Positions 41,801 through 50,864 of a stretch of 64,000 nt of DNA are shown here, one piece after another. The notes below the pieces were generated by a model, which saw nothing but the letters and a program-made list of their open reading frames with translations, had not been told where the DNA came from and did no database searches. The number at the start of each line of letters is the position of its first letter. Positions within the stretch are counted from its first letter, which is position 1. The stretch comes from 54-19 sp038210655 (GTDB lineage: Bacteria; Chloroflexota; Chloroflexia; Chloroheliales; Chloroheliaceae): contig JBBQWM010000020.1 in the NCBI GenBank assembly GCA_038210655.1, forward strand, positions 1 to 64,000. The letters run 5' to 3'. A program made the position numbers and the translations under genes.

Positions 41801-43753
41801 CTAACCCAAGTAAAGTTCTACTGCGTTCCAGTAGTTACCATCCGTAGTCGGGTTGGCCTTGAAATTCTTGATCTTGTTGGTTATAACAAAGTTATTAACC
41901 CGACTGTAGAGCGGAATCTCAAGCTTCTGATCGTAGAGAACCTTCTGGAAAGCCACCCAGGATTCCCTACGCTTGGCCTGGTCTACCGTCAAACGCTGAT
42001 CGTCCAACGCTTTGTCGATGGTCTTATCGTTGATCCGACCGTAGTTACCACCGTTGCCTTTGTTGGCATCGCTTGGTATCTGGCTCGAATGATAAGTGAC
42101 ATAACCACCATCCGGGTCAACCCCACCGACCTGGGCGAACATACCGACATCAAAGCGACCCCGCGCCAAAATGCCATCGTTGTTGTACGAACCAAAGAAC
42201 TCGGTACTCTTGTAAGGCTGGAACTTCGCGTCGATACCAACTGCCTTCCAGTAGGTCAGCATTACTTCGGCAGTCGATTTGCGAACCGGGGCAGTCGTGC
42301 TGCTCAAGGTAAAGGACAGTTTCTTGCCGTCTTTCACCCGAATACCATCTGCGCCCGCTTTCCAACCGGCATCGTCCAGCAACTTCTTAGCGCCTTCCAC
42401 ATCGTACTTGCTGGCCTGGAGCGATTTGTCAGCAAAAGCACTCAGAGGCGAAACGTTGACTGGCAATACAACCGTTTTAGGAGTACGGAATTGTTTGACC
42501 AGGGCCTGCTTGTCAATCGCCATTTCCAGCGCCTTACGGATGTTAACGTCCTGGAAGAGCGGATTGCTCAAGTTGACTTGCAAATACTCCCACGAGAATT
42601 GCTGGGCAATGTCAAATTTGGCATTGGGAACCTTCGAGGCTGCATCGCCCTGGTTGTCGTCCAGGTTCTCAGCCTCATCCAGATCGCCCTTGCTAACTGC
42701 ACCCATTGCGGTATTAGCGTCTGCCGTGTTACGGAAAATTATCTTGTCCAGGTAAGCGTTGAAGCCCCACATCGGACTGAAGTTGTCATTGCGCGACATC
42801 ACAATCCGGTCGTCCGCCGCAAACTCATCGACCTTGAACGGGCCACTGGTTACAGTCGGTAAACTCGCTTCGGGCGATTTTTCGGCTCCGCCGTCCTTCA
42901 ACGGAATTTTGCCCCAAACTTTCTCCGGCAACGGCCAGAAACTGTTAAGGAAGTTCAGGTAAGGGCCAAAGACCTGCTTGAACTTCATCACTGCCGTTGT
43001 GTCGTCCGGCGTTTCAACTGCGGTAATCAAAGCCCATACGCTAGTATCAATATAGATGCCGGAGTTTTCGGGGTCAGTTACCCACTTCCAGGTAAAAGCC
43101 AAATCCTTGCTGGTCAGAGGCGAACCGTCGCTCCACTTCAGGCCCGGCTTTAACTTGACAATCAGGTCCATCGACTTACCATCGGCGCTAAGTTTAATAC
43201 CACCGTTTTCAAGGGTCGGAACCTGAGTAATCATTTGGGCATAAAACTTCGAGTTGGCACTCTGCCCAACCAGGAAGCCGTAAACCATGTTGATATTGGT
43301 CAGAGCGACGTTATCCGTAGTATAGTAAGGCTGCATGGTGGTCGGGAACTGCCCGGAAAAGGCAAAGACCATCTGTCCACCCTTCTTGCCACTTGTCCCG
43401 TCAAATTTCACGCTCTCGATCAGATCAACACCACCGGCAGCCGCAGCCGCCGTAGTTGCAGCCGCCGCACTCGTCGTCGCGACAGCCGCAGTAGTCGCGG
43501 CAGCCGTGGTAGTCGTGGCAGCCGTGGTAGTCGTGGCAGCCGTCGTCGCGGCAGCCGCACTGGTGGTTGCGACAGCAGTGGTAGCCGCCGAGGCCGCCGT
43601 TGTGGTTGTCGCAGCGGTTGTAGCACGGGCAGTGGTGGCAGCAGCGGTAGTGGCGGCTGGGGCGGTCGTGGTGGTGCTATCGCCGCAAGCCGCCACCAGG
43701 GTCGCTAACATCAAGCCTACTACCAGTAAATAAAAAGCTCGTTTCAAAGACAT
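41801..43753 (-). CDS. Peptide-type ABC substrate-binding lipoprotein (family 5), copy 1
   Basis: 650 residues: signal peptide with lipobox LVAACGDS, a long Ala/Thr/Val linker (~27-110), then the SBP_bac_5 fold with MTLKLKPGLKWSDGSPLTSK-like text (VKLKPGLKWSDGSPLTSKDL), DDRIVMSRNDNFSP, ALEMAIDKQALVKQ and ARGRFDVGMFAQ. Binds oligopeptides or other large solutes outside the membrane. No permease or ATPase gene is nearby. I start at the ATG at 43753 with GGAGGAG upstream. About 80 percent alike to the copy at 45755 over long stretches by eye. Confidence 0.9.
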   Translation of the reverse strand: MSLKRAFYLLVVGLMLATLVAACGDSTTTTAPAATTAAATTARATTAATTTTAASAATTAVATTSAAAATTAATTTTAATTTTAAATTAAVATTSAAAATTAAAAAGGVDLIESVKFDGTSGKKGGQMVFAFSGQFPTTMQPYYTTDNVALTNINMVYGFLVGQSANSKFYAQMITQVPTLENGGIKLSADGKSMDLIVKLKPGLKWSDGSPLTSKDLAFTWKWVTDPENSGIYIDTSVWALITAVETPDDTTAVMKFKQVFGPYLNFLNSFWPLPEKVWGKIPLKDGGAEKSPEASLPTVTSGPFKVDEFAADDRIVMSRNDNFSPMWGFNAYLDKIIFRNTADANTAMGAVSKGDLDEAENLDDNQGDAASKVPNAKFDIAQQFSWEYLQVNLSNPLFQDVNIRKALEMAIDKQALVKQFRTPKTVVLPVNVSPLSAFADKSLQASKYDVEGAKKLLDDAGWKAGADGIRVKDGKKLSFTLSSTTAPVRKSTAEVMLTYWKAVGIDAKFQPYKSTEFFGSYNNDGILARGRFDVGMFAQVGGVDPDGGYVTYHSSQIPSDANKGNGGNYGRINDKTIDKALDDQRLTVDQAKRRESWVAFQKVLYDQKLEIPLYSRVNNFVITNKIKNFKANPTTDGNYWNAVELYLG

Positions 43754-43759
43754 AAACAC

Positions 43760-44026
43760 TCCTCCTGAAAGTCAGGTATTTACCGTTAAGTTAACTTGTC
43801 TTACAAACAACTATTAATTGGGTGAGGTTATTACCAGGCAATTAAGCAAAGCCTCATCAGATCGACTTTACTTTGAACAGTGAACCGTAATAAAACCCTA
43901 AAAATGAGATAATGACAATTTTTTGTTAATATTTCCCCTATCGATTAGGCTTCTCGCTTGAGAACACCGTCAACCTCAACTTTGGACTAGCCGGGTTCGA
44001 CTTTCAGTTCGGAAGTGAAAGTCCGA
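43760..44026. other. Gap between binding protein copy 1 and membrane protein
   Basis: 267 bases, no gene. The inverted pair tgaggctttgc/acctca around 43823-43855 is weak. It should contain the promoter of the binding protein. Confidence 0.4.
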
Positions 44027-44638
44027 TCAATGTAATCGGTTAGAGGGCCGGAACTGGTTCTTGTTATCTTCCGTTCGTTTATCGTTGTTCGACGTGCGAC
44101 CTGAGCCAGTGTAAGATTTTTCAAGCTGAGCTAGTTGCTCCAAATTGGATAACCGGCGGGCATTGTCGCTTTCAATAAATTGATTGACCTGCCGGGCCGC
44201 TTTGGTCGGAGTTGCCAACAGGGTGGCTCGCGGGATAGCCAGATTATCAGCCTCTGGCAAGGCGACCGACGGCTTGAGCGGCTCAACCACAAAAGCGGAT
44301 TGATCGTCTTGAGTCACAGTTGTCAGCACTTTCGATTGTTCTTCCTGAAATACCGGGCCGTTAGCTGGGTTCGCCGAAATCACCAACGCAAACACGGTTA
44401 TTACCACCACTAACCCGCCGACAGTCACCAACGCCGCAAACTTGATACTACTCCAGACCTGGGCCAAAGTACCGGCTTTAACAGGCTGTACCGCCCCTAT
44501 CTCCCAATTACGGAGGCTATCCAGGGTCTCCTGGAAGGCCGGGCCGGGGGGAGGGGTCGCTTGCCCGCTTAGCTCGAATAAGCGGTCAATGTCGTCATAC
44601 CATTCTGATTCGTGATGCCTGTCAGGTCTGTAACTCAT
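44027..44638 (-). CDS. Single-pass membrane protein, probable anti-sigma or sigma-associated
   Basis: 203 residues: cytoplasmic N-terminus (~1-62) with WYDDIDRLFELSG, one membrane helix (~64-88, FAALVTVGGLVVVITVFALV), then an outside Glu/Asn/Gln-rich region. It lies 78 bases downstream of an ECF sigma gene on the same strand, as anti-sigma factors do. I see no zinc anti-sigma HxxxCxxC motif, so this is inferred from position and topology. Confidence 0.6.
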   Translation of the reverse strand: MSYRPDRHHESEWYDDIDRLFELSGQATPPPGPAFQETLDSLRNWEIGAVQPVKAGTLAQVWSSIKFAALVTVGGLVVVITVFALVISANPANGPVFQEEQSKVLTTVTQDDQSAFVVEPLKPSVALPEADNLAIPRATLLATPTKAARQVNQFIESDNARRLSNLEQLAQLEKSYTGSGRTSNNDKRTEDNKNQFRPSNRLH

Positions 44639-44716
44639 AATGCCTCCAAAACACGCTACCCGTTCTACCTTTATTATCTTAGTTATTTTCTAAGATAACC
44701 CCAATTAAGATAGATT

Positions 44717-45352
44717 CTAAAGTCGTTGACGTAAATAAAAACGTAATTGGTTCTTAGCTCGTTGAAATAAGGTCTTGGCAGTATTCTCGTTTATCCCTAG
44801 CGTCTCGCCAATCTCCGAAAAACTCAAGTCGGTCGTATAGCGCAAAGCCACTACCTGGCGGGGTCTTTCAGGTAGGGCCGCTATCGCATCTCGCAAAATT
44901 TGTTGGGTTTCGTAACGCTCGACTATTTCATCGGGCAAGGGAGCAGGATCGGGGAAACACTGCAAAGGCGAAAAATCCTCGCCCTCATCTTCGTCGCCAC
45001 CATCTGATTTTGCGCTATCCCTAAAATCGGAAAACAAAACATTTGATTTGCGTCGCAATTGGTCGATACATTTATTGCGTGCGATCATAAAAAGCCAGGA
45101 GCGAAACCGCTCCCTATTTTCAAGGGTTGGCAAGGAACGATAGACCTGAATTAGAGTTTGCTGAACCGCATCGTTGGCATCCTCAGAATTATTCAACAGT
45201 CGATAGACAAACTTCCACAAAGACTGTTTATAGAGGTTAATCAGCTCCTCAAAGGCCGTAAACTCTCCTTCTGCCGCCCGCGCAACCAGGCTTTCCTCCG
45301 CCGAGGTTATCAAAAATAGCTCGTCCGGAATCCTTGTCACAAGTTTGTCCAT
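44717..45352 (-). CDS. ECF RNA polymerase sigma factor
   Basis: 211 residues. Region 2 (about 20-95) reads FEELINLYKQSLWKFVYRLL, DANDAVQQTLIQVYRSLPTL and FRSWLFMIARNKCIDQLRRK; an acidic insert (DGGDEDEGEDFSP) follows; region 4 (150-205) has LPERPRQVVALRYTTDLSFS and IGETLGINENTAKTLFQRAK. It should redirect RNA polymerase. Its partner is the membrane protein downstream, and its neighbours are two family-5 binding lipoproteins. Confidence 0.94.
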   Translation of the reverse strand: MDKLVTRIPDELFLITSAEESLVARAAEGEFTAFEELINLYKQSLWKFVYRLLNNSEDANDAVQQTLIQVYRSLPTLENRERFRSWLFMIARNKCIDQLRRKSNVLFSDFRDSAKSDGGDEDEGEDFSPLQCFPDPAPLPDEIVERYETQQILRDAIAALPERPRQVVALRYTTDLSFSEIGETLGINENTAKTLFQRAKNQLRFYLRQRL

Positions 45353-45754
45353 CTACACTAATTGGTAAGCATCTTGGTATCGTAAAGTATAGTCGTAAGC
45401 AATTTTTGCCATAGCTTTTTACAGTGCGTTTTGCACATCTACTTACTAAGACGATCCTATCTTAAAAATGGGTGCAAATTCATGCCACCAATTTTAAAAT
45501 TTGTAACTACTCGTCCAAAGTAACATATCAGACCCAAAAATGCTATAAAAGGGGTACAGGGCGGATGACCGCCCTGTACCACATGTGTGACAAAAGCTTT
45601 GCTTTGTGGACAAACGTGCTTTGATTTGTTCTAAAGACCCTCCTTCGAAAAGTAATCGGAAATTAACAGGAATAGACAGGATAAATCGATATTTCTGATT
45701 TTTCTAGTTTTGCGCCCTACCTATCCCTTCCTCTATTGTTACTTCGCGTTACCC
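45353..45754. other. Gap with terminator and ACAGGAT-type repeat
   Basis: 402 bases, no gene seen. It holds the terminator stem at 45553-45580 and an aacaggaatagacaggataa unit near 45667. The promoter of the ECF sigma gene should lie in 45353-45540. Confidence 0.5.
45545..45580 (-). terminator. Intrinsic terminator after the second family-5 binding protein gene
   Basis: Minus-strand stem ggtacagggcgg/ccgccctgtacc, perfect 12 bp, 4-base loop, followed by CCCCTTTTAT. Nearly identical to the one at 41711-41749. Confidence 0.75.
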
Positions 45755-47674
45755 TTATTGAATATAAACCTCGACGGTGTTCCAGAAGCTGGTGTCAGTG
45801 GTCGGGTTTGGCTTCAAATTCTTAACTCGGTTGCTGGCAACAAAGTTGGTAACACGGGTGTAAAGGGTCGCTTCATAAGTCTCATCGGCGAAAAGCTTCT
45901 GAACCTGGAGCCAGATTTCCTTGCGCTTGGCCTGATCTGCCGTCGCCCGTTGCGCGTCCAGCAATTTATCCAGGGTTTTGTCGTTGATCCGAGCATAGTT
46001 ATTGCCGTTGCCATTATTGGCATCGCTCGGTATCTGGCTGGAGTGCCAGTTCGCGTAACCTCCATCCGGGTCAAGCGCAGTGGTCTGCCCGAACATTGCT
46101 ACGTCAAACTTGCCACGCGCCAGCAAACCATCCGCCGCCCAGGTCGAAAAGATCGTCTTATCGGCCTGATACTTGGGGTCGGCTCCAATCTGCTTCCACC
46201 AGGTGAACATAACTTCCCCGGTAGATTTACGGATGGCGTTGGTCGAACTTAGCAGAGTAAAACTCAACTTCTTACCGTCTTTGACCCGAATACCGTCTGC
46301 ACCCGCTTTCCAACCGGCCTCATCCAAGAGCTTCTTGGCTCCCTCAATGTCGAACTTGGGCGCTTGGAGCGACTTATCGGCAAAGGGGCTGACCCCCGGC
46401 ACATTGACCGCCAGTTTCTCGGTCTTGGGGGTCCGGAATTGCTTGATAAGCGCATCACGGTCAATCGCCATACTCAAAGCCTTGCGAACGGCCTTATCCT
46501 GGAAAATTGGGTTGGTCAAGTTGTACTCCAAGAACTCGTAGGTAAAGGCCGGTACAATCCAGGCGGTCGTGTTCGGGACTTTTGAAGCGGCTTCCCACAA
46601 ATTATCGTCCAGATAATCGATGGCATCCAGATCACCTTTGCTCACCGCTGCTATCGACGAATTACCATCACCCGAATTGCGGAAGATTACCTTATCCAGG
46701 TAGGCATTAAAGCCCCAAACCGGGCTAAAATTGTCGTTGCGCGACAGCACGATCCGGTCGTCTGCTGCAAAATCATCGACCTTAAAGGGGCCACTGGTTA
46801 CGGTCGGTTTGGTCGATTCGGGGTTCTTATCGGCATCCTTAAACGAAACCTTGCTCCAGATTTTCTCCGGGAGAGGATAGAAACCGTTTAGGAAGTTCAG
46901 GTAAGGGCCAAAAATCGCACTAAATTTCAGCACTGCGGTCGAGTCGTCGGGAGTTTCCACCGCTGTAATCAGCTTCCACGACTCTACTTCGCCCACCAGA
47001 CTATTATTGTCCGGGTTGATGTTCCATTTCCAGGTAAAAGCCAGGTCTTTGCTGGTTAGCGGCGACCCGTCGCTCCACTTTAGGCCCGGTTTCAACTTGA
47101 GCGTAATATCCATCGTCTTGCCGTCGGCATTAAGCTTGACCATGCCGTTTTCGACTGTCGGTGTCTGGGACAACAGGTAAGCGTAATACTTGGAGTTATT
47201 GCTCTGCCCGACTAGCGTGGCGTAGACTTGCTTCCAGACAGTGCTGGCAACGCTCTCACTAACGTAATAGGGTTGGAGCAGCGAAGGGAATTGGCTGGTA
47301 AAGCCGTAGACAAATTGTCCACCCTTTTTGCCGCTCGTCCCGTCCATCTTAATATCTTCGATCAACGCGGAAGCACCGGCGACCCCTGCCGTAGCGTTTG
47401 CCGTCGTCGCAGTCGCGGCGTTAGTTGTAGCGGCAGCGTTAGTTGTAGCGGCAGCGTTAGTTGTAGCAGCGGCGTTAGTTGTGGCAGCGGCGTTAGTTGT
47501 AGCGCTAGTAGTTGCGGCATTGGTTGTCGCAGCGGCGGTTGTAGCTTTGGCGGTCGGGGCGGCGGCGGTCGTAACGGCGGGGGCGGTCGTAGTAGTGTTA
47601 TCGCCACAAGCGGCTACCAGCGTGGCTAACATCAAACCTACTACCAGTAAATAAAAAGCTCTTTTCAAGGACAT
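45755..47674 (-). CDS. Peptide-type ABC substrate-binding lipoprotein (family 5), copy 2
   Basis: 639 residues with lipobox LVAACGDN, an Ala/Asn/Thr linker (NAATTNAAATTNAAA style, ~25-100) and the SBP_bac_5 fold: LKPGLKWSDGSPLTSKDLAF, DDRIVLSRNDNFSP, ALSMAIDRDALIKQ and ARGKFDVAMFGQ. Very similar to the copy at 41801, so a duplication with the linker changed in composition. CAGGAGGAG lies before the ATG. Again no importer partners nearby. Confidence 0.9.
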   Translation of the reverse strand: MSLKRAFYLLVVGLMLATLVAACGDNTTTTAPAVTTAAAPTAKATTAAATTNAATTSATTNAAATTNAAATTNAAATTNAAATTNAATATTANATAGVAGASALIEDIKMDGTSGKKGGQFVYGFTSQFPSLLQPYYVSESVASTVWKQVYATLVGQSNNSKYYAYLLSQTPTVENGMVKLNADGKTMDITLKLKPGLKWSDGSPLTSKDLAFTWKWNINPDNNSLVGEVESWKLITAVETPDDSTAVLKFSAIFGPYLNFLNGFYPLPEKIWSKVSFKDADKNPESTKPTVTSGPFKVDDFAADDRIVLSRNDNFSPVWGFNAYLDKVIFRNSGDGNSSIAAVSKGDLDAIDYLDDNLWEAASKVPNTTAWIVPAFTYEFLEYNLTNPIFQDKAVRKALSMAIDRDALIKQFRTPKTEKLAVNVPGVSPFADKSLQAPKFDIEGAKKLLDEAGWKAGADGIRVKDGKKLSFTLLSSTNAIRKSTGEVMFTWWKQIGADPKYQADKTIFSTWAADGLLARGKFDVAMFGQTTALDPDGGYANWHSSQIPSDANNGNGNNYARINDKTLDKLLDAQRATADQAKRKEIWLQVQKLFADETYEATLYTRVTNFVASNRVKNLKPNPTTDTSFWNTVEVYIQ

Positions 47675-47754
47675 AGTAACTCCTCCTGAAATCAGGTTCT
47701 TTTCTAAAAAGCTAAATTCTCTGTAACGACGTAAAAGTGAGCGCGGGGTATAAA

Positions 47755-47792
47755 GTCAGGCTTTCTATATCTAAAGCTTATAGAAATCTGAC
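47755..47792. promoter_or_regulatory. Palindrome upstream of binding protein copy 2
   Basis: gtcag..tttctata and tatagaaa..ctgac form an imperfect 38-base palindrome about 80 bases before the gene at 47674. Operator or hairpin; undetermined. Confidence 0.5.
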
Positions 47793-47963
47793 CGGCTTTT
47801 TACTGGTTTGTCCAACTGGTAGCCTTACCTGGATCAAGCGATTGATTTAACAGAGTAAGATAAGCAATTTTGTCAGGATTATCGTCTATTCTAAATGTCC
47901 GTCTAAAAAGTAAGACGGGCTAGATTTCAAAACGGGTGCAAATTTGTCCGACCCAGTTTCCCA

Positions 47964-48157
47964 GGGGTGCGCGTCAATTTTTTGGACGGGTTCAAATAGT
48001 GGTAACAGGAGATTGTGAAAATCTAGCTCCAAATTACTCAGGAAAATATATTAGAAAAATTTTCGCAGGGGATTTTTCTAATCTATACTCACCTCTCCGA
48101 CTTCGGATGTGGCCCAGCCTGGCTAGTTTGCAGGTTGCAAAAATTTGACACGCACCC
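47964..48157. mobile_element. Terminal-inverted-repeat element B
   Basis: Ends gggtgcgcgtcaattttttg and aaaaatttgacacgcaccc are inverted copies (about 17 of 19 matching). Inside, tattagaaaaattttcgcag and ggatttttctaatctata pair. It shares its body with elements A (18332-18625) and C (54031-54210). No coding sequence. Together with the palindrome at 47755 it accounts for most of the 638-base gap 47675-48312; the rest, including the LysR promoter, shows no gene. Confidence 0.8.
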
Positions 48158-48312
48158 AGTTTTCCAAAAAGGTTGGCGCAGCCATAATTATTATGGTATT
48201 ATTGTTGTTGATAGATCAGGCTTTTAATATTGCCTAAATCTATAATACAGGCACAAGCGACCGGGATCAGCGTTGACCCGGTGGGCTTTCTTAAAGAAGA
48301 GAGGCGAGAATT

Positions 48313-49257
48313 ATGGAAATCGGACAGTTAAGGGCTTTTGTAGTAGCCGCCCGCGAGAAAAGTTTTACCAGGGCTGCCGAGGCGCTTTATGTTACTCAGC
48401 CTTCTGTAACGGCGCGGATACAGACCCTCGAACTTGAAATGAAAGTACCCCTCTTTTTACGCAAAGGGCGCACTATCGAATTAACCGAAAGCGGCAAAGT
48501 CTTTTTACCCTATGCCGAGCGAGCGCTCTCGGTGCTAGACGAGGGCGAACAGGCGGTACGCAATGTCCGGGAGGGAACGGCAGGACGGGTCTCGCTGGGA
48601 GCGATCCAAACCATCTGCCTCTTTTTGATCGCCCCCCTGCTTGACCAGTTTCACCGGGCTAACCCGAACGTCGAGATTTTGTTGCGACAGGGGCTTTCGA
48701 CCGAAATTATCGAAATGCTGCTGGACGATGTGGTACAGCTTGGCGTAGTGATCGGCCCGGTGATCCATCCCCAGATCAAGACAATTGCCAACTTCCAGGA
48801 TGAAATTATTGTGGTAGCCGGGCCGCAACATTCTCTGGCCCATCAGCTTGGCCCCGATGGAGTTTTACCCGTGACCGCCGACGAACTGGCCGCCGAAGAA
48901 TTTATTATGTCGCGCTGGGGTAATTCTTTTGATACCTTTATGAGCCGGGTCAGCGATGTAGCCCGCAAGCCACGCATCTCGATGGAGATCGAAGTAACCG
49001 AAACGACCAAAGCGATGGTCAAGATGAATGCAGGTCTGGCGGCGTTACCGCGCTTTGCCGTCCGCAACGAGTTACATAGTGGAGCGCTGGTCGAAATTCC
49101 AATTCACGATTGGGAGCCAGTCTTGATCCAGATCGGGATGATCCACCGCCGCGACCGTGATATGGGCCTGGCGGCGACCAAATTCGCCGAACTCTGGCGC
49201 ACTTCCAATATTCTACCCCCTAGCGTTGAGTTGCATCCGGTCGGCGCTCACGCTTGA
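48313..49257 (+). CDS. LysR-family transcriptional regulator
   Basis: 314 residues. The winged helix is AAREKSFTRAAEALYVTQPS, followed by VTARIQTLELEMKVPLFLRK and a type-2 periplasmic-binding-like inducer domain (VSLGAIQTICLFLIAPLLDQ, LGVVIGPV). The RBS is AGAGAGGCGAG upstream of the ATG. LysR targets are usually divergent or adjacent genes; here no clear target is next to it. Confidence 0.93.
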   Translation: MEIGQLRAFVVAAREKSFTRAAEALYVTQPSVTARIQTLELEMKVPLFLRKGRTIELTESGKVFLPYAERALSVLDEGEQAVRNVREGTAGRVSLGAIQTICLFLIAPLLDQFHRANPNVEILLRQGLSTEIIEMLLDDVVQLGVVIGPVIHPQIKTIANFQDEIIVVAGPQHSLAHQLGPDGVLPVTADELAAEEFIMSRWGNSFDTFMSRVSDVARKPRISMEIEVTETTKAMVKMNAGLAALPRFAVRNELHSGALVEIPIHDWEPVLIQIGMIHRRDRDMGLAATKFAELWRTSNILPPSVELHPVGAHA

Positions 49258-49306
49258 GCGATAGATTGAAATAAAGCAACGATTCTATGGCTAACAAAGG
49301 TAATGT

Positions 49307-49385
49307 TTGGTAGGGGCGACCCTGGTGGTCGCCCGTGAACACGATGTCAGGTCTCCGAGGGCGACCACCAGGGTCGCCCTACCAA
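49307..49385. repeat. Dispersed palindromic repeat, GGGGCGA family (copy 5)
   Basis: tttggtaggggcgaccctgg on the left and the reverse complement tcgccctaccaaag on the right, with cgtgaacacgatgtcagg in the middle. Between convergent LysR and CDF genes. Confidence 0.85.
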
Positions 49386-49407
49386 AGACGAGGTAGGTAA
49401 AGTATAA

Positions 49408-50733
49408 CTATAAAGAGCGCCGGTTTAAGGTGGCATCCTGATGATGGGCGGTGGTATCGTGATGGGTTATCTCACCATTGGTAGCCTCGCCCGCATCGAG
49501 TGGGTCAACGTGGACGCTTACGTCTGCCAGACGCGGGACTTTATGCCACAACCGATGGCGAACTTCTTCCCCAATCTTGTGGCTGTCCGAGGTACTAAGA
49601 TTACCGTCTACCTCGATAGAAAGCTCGGCTAATAGTTTGTGACCAACCCAACGGCCTCGCACACTGTGGACTTTCAAGACTCCGTCCGTGCCGGTAGCAA
49701 CCTTCTCCAATTTCTCGATCAATTCTGGTTCGACTGCGTCCATCATCCGGCGATACATTACAACTACCGTATCCTTGAGGATAAACAAAATGGCGACCCC
49801 GATCAAGATACCAACAATCGGATCGGCTTGCGGAAAGCCCAACATCACCCCGAAAGCCCCAAACAGAACCGCTAGACTGGTCAGACCGTCGATCCGGGCG
49901 TGCTGCCCATCGGCAACCAGCGCGGCGCTACCAATATCCTGACCAACTTTGATCCGGAACCAGGCGACCGCCTCGTTGCCGATAAACCCGACAATCGCCG
50001 CCGCGATCACCCAGCCGATATTTTGGACTGGTTCCGGCGCGATTAGCTTTCGGAGCGACTCGTAGAAAGCAATTCCGGCACTCAAAGCGACCATCAAAAT
50101 TACGAACAGCCCGGCTAAATCTTCGGCCCGCCCGTAGCCATAGGTGTAACGCTGATTAGCGGCCCGCCGCCCTACTACAAAAGCGACCCAGAGCGGAATG
50201 GCGGTCAAAGCATCCGAAAAGTTATGGACAGTATCCGCCAGCAACCCGGCGCTACTGCTGATGATGGCAATCACGACCTGGAAACCGGCTGTGAATGCCA
50301 GCCCTAAGAGCGAAATCTTGAGCGCCCAAATACCGCGTTCGCTCTCTTCCAGATAACGCCCGATGCCGCCTTCTTCGTTGTGGGTGTGGCTATGCACGAC
50401 GCTGCCCAGCAAACGACTAATAATATTCTGGCTTTCGTGGTCATGATCGTGGTCGTCGTGATCGTGGTCATCATCATCGTGATCGTGGTCGTCATCACCA
50501 TGTTTGTGATCGTAATCGTCGTGGTCATCATGATCGTGGTCAGCGTCATCGTGATCGTCGTGGTCGGTTTTGGCATTCTCAGGGTGTACATGAGTTGCGC
50601 CCGGTGCATGATCGTGATCGTCGTGATCGTGATCGTGATCGTGATCGTGATCGTCATGATCGGTGTGCTGACCTGCCACTGATGCCTGATCGGTAGCCTT
50701 TAACGCTTGTTTGGGGTCGTAGTTATTACTCAT
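49408..50733 (-). CDS. Cation diffusion facilitator (CDF) metal exporter with His/Asp-rich head
   Basis: 441 residues. The first ~118 residues are a His/Asp-rich metal-binding tail (HDHDHDHDDHDH repeats). Six membrane helices follow with CDF metal residues HNFSD (helix 2) and DGQHARIDG (helix 5), then a C-terminal cytoplasmic metallochaperone-like domain (VRGRWVGHKLLAELSIEVDG). Probably exports Zn2+ or similar ions in exchange for H+. The His-rich head is coded by tandem gatcgt hexamers. Transcribed alone. Confidence 0.93.
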   Translation of the reverse strand: MSNNYDPKQALKATDQASVAGQHTDHDDHDHDHDHDHDDHDHAPGATHVHPENAKTDHDDHDDADHDHDDHDDYDHKHGDDDHDHDDDDHDHDDHDHDHESQNIISRLLGSVVHSHTHNEEGGIGRYLEESERGIWALKISLLGLAFTAGFQVVIAIISSSAGLLADTVHNFSDALTAIPLWVAFVVGRRAANQRYTYGYGRAEDLAGLFVILMVALSAGIAFYESLRKLIAPEPVQNIGWVIAAAIVGFIGNEAVAWFRIKVGQDIGSAALVADGQHARIDGLTSLAVLFGAFGVMLGFPQADPIVGILIGVAILFILKDTVVVMYRRMMDAVEPELIEKLEKVATGTDGVLKVHSVRGRWVGHKLLAELSIEVDGNLSTSDSHKIGEEVRHRLWHKVPRLADVSVHVDPLDAGEATNGEITHHDTTAHHQDATLNRRSL

Positions 50734-50864
50734 AACAGCCCTGCTCTCTCTAAATCTATTTCAATGTTTGTTCAAGTAGTTGAATTCTAGCAAAGAAACA
50801 AGGCCCTGTCAATAGCACGGTGTGGCATACTTTGTACTATTATTAGGAAATTTAGGTTAAGAAA

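Noticed and set aside
50304..50682. Thr/Ile-rich and Val/Ile-rich frames over the CDF His-rich region
   Set aside because: Alternative frames of the gatcgt hexamer array; no start signals, and the CDF protein explains the region.
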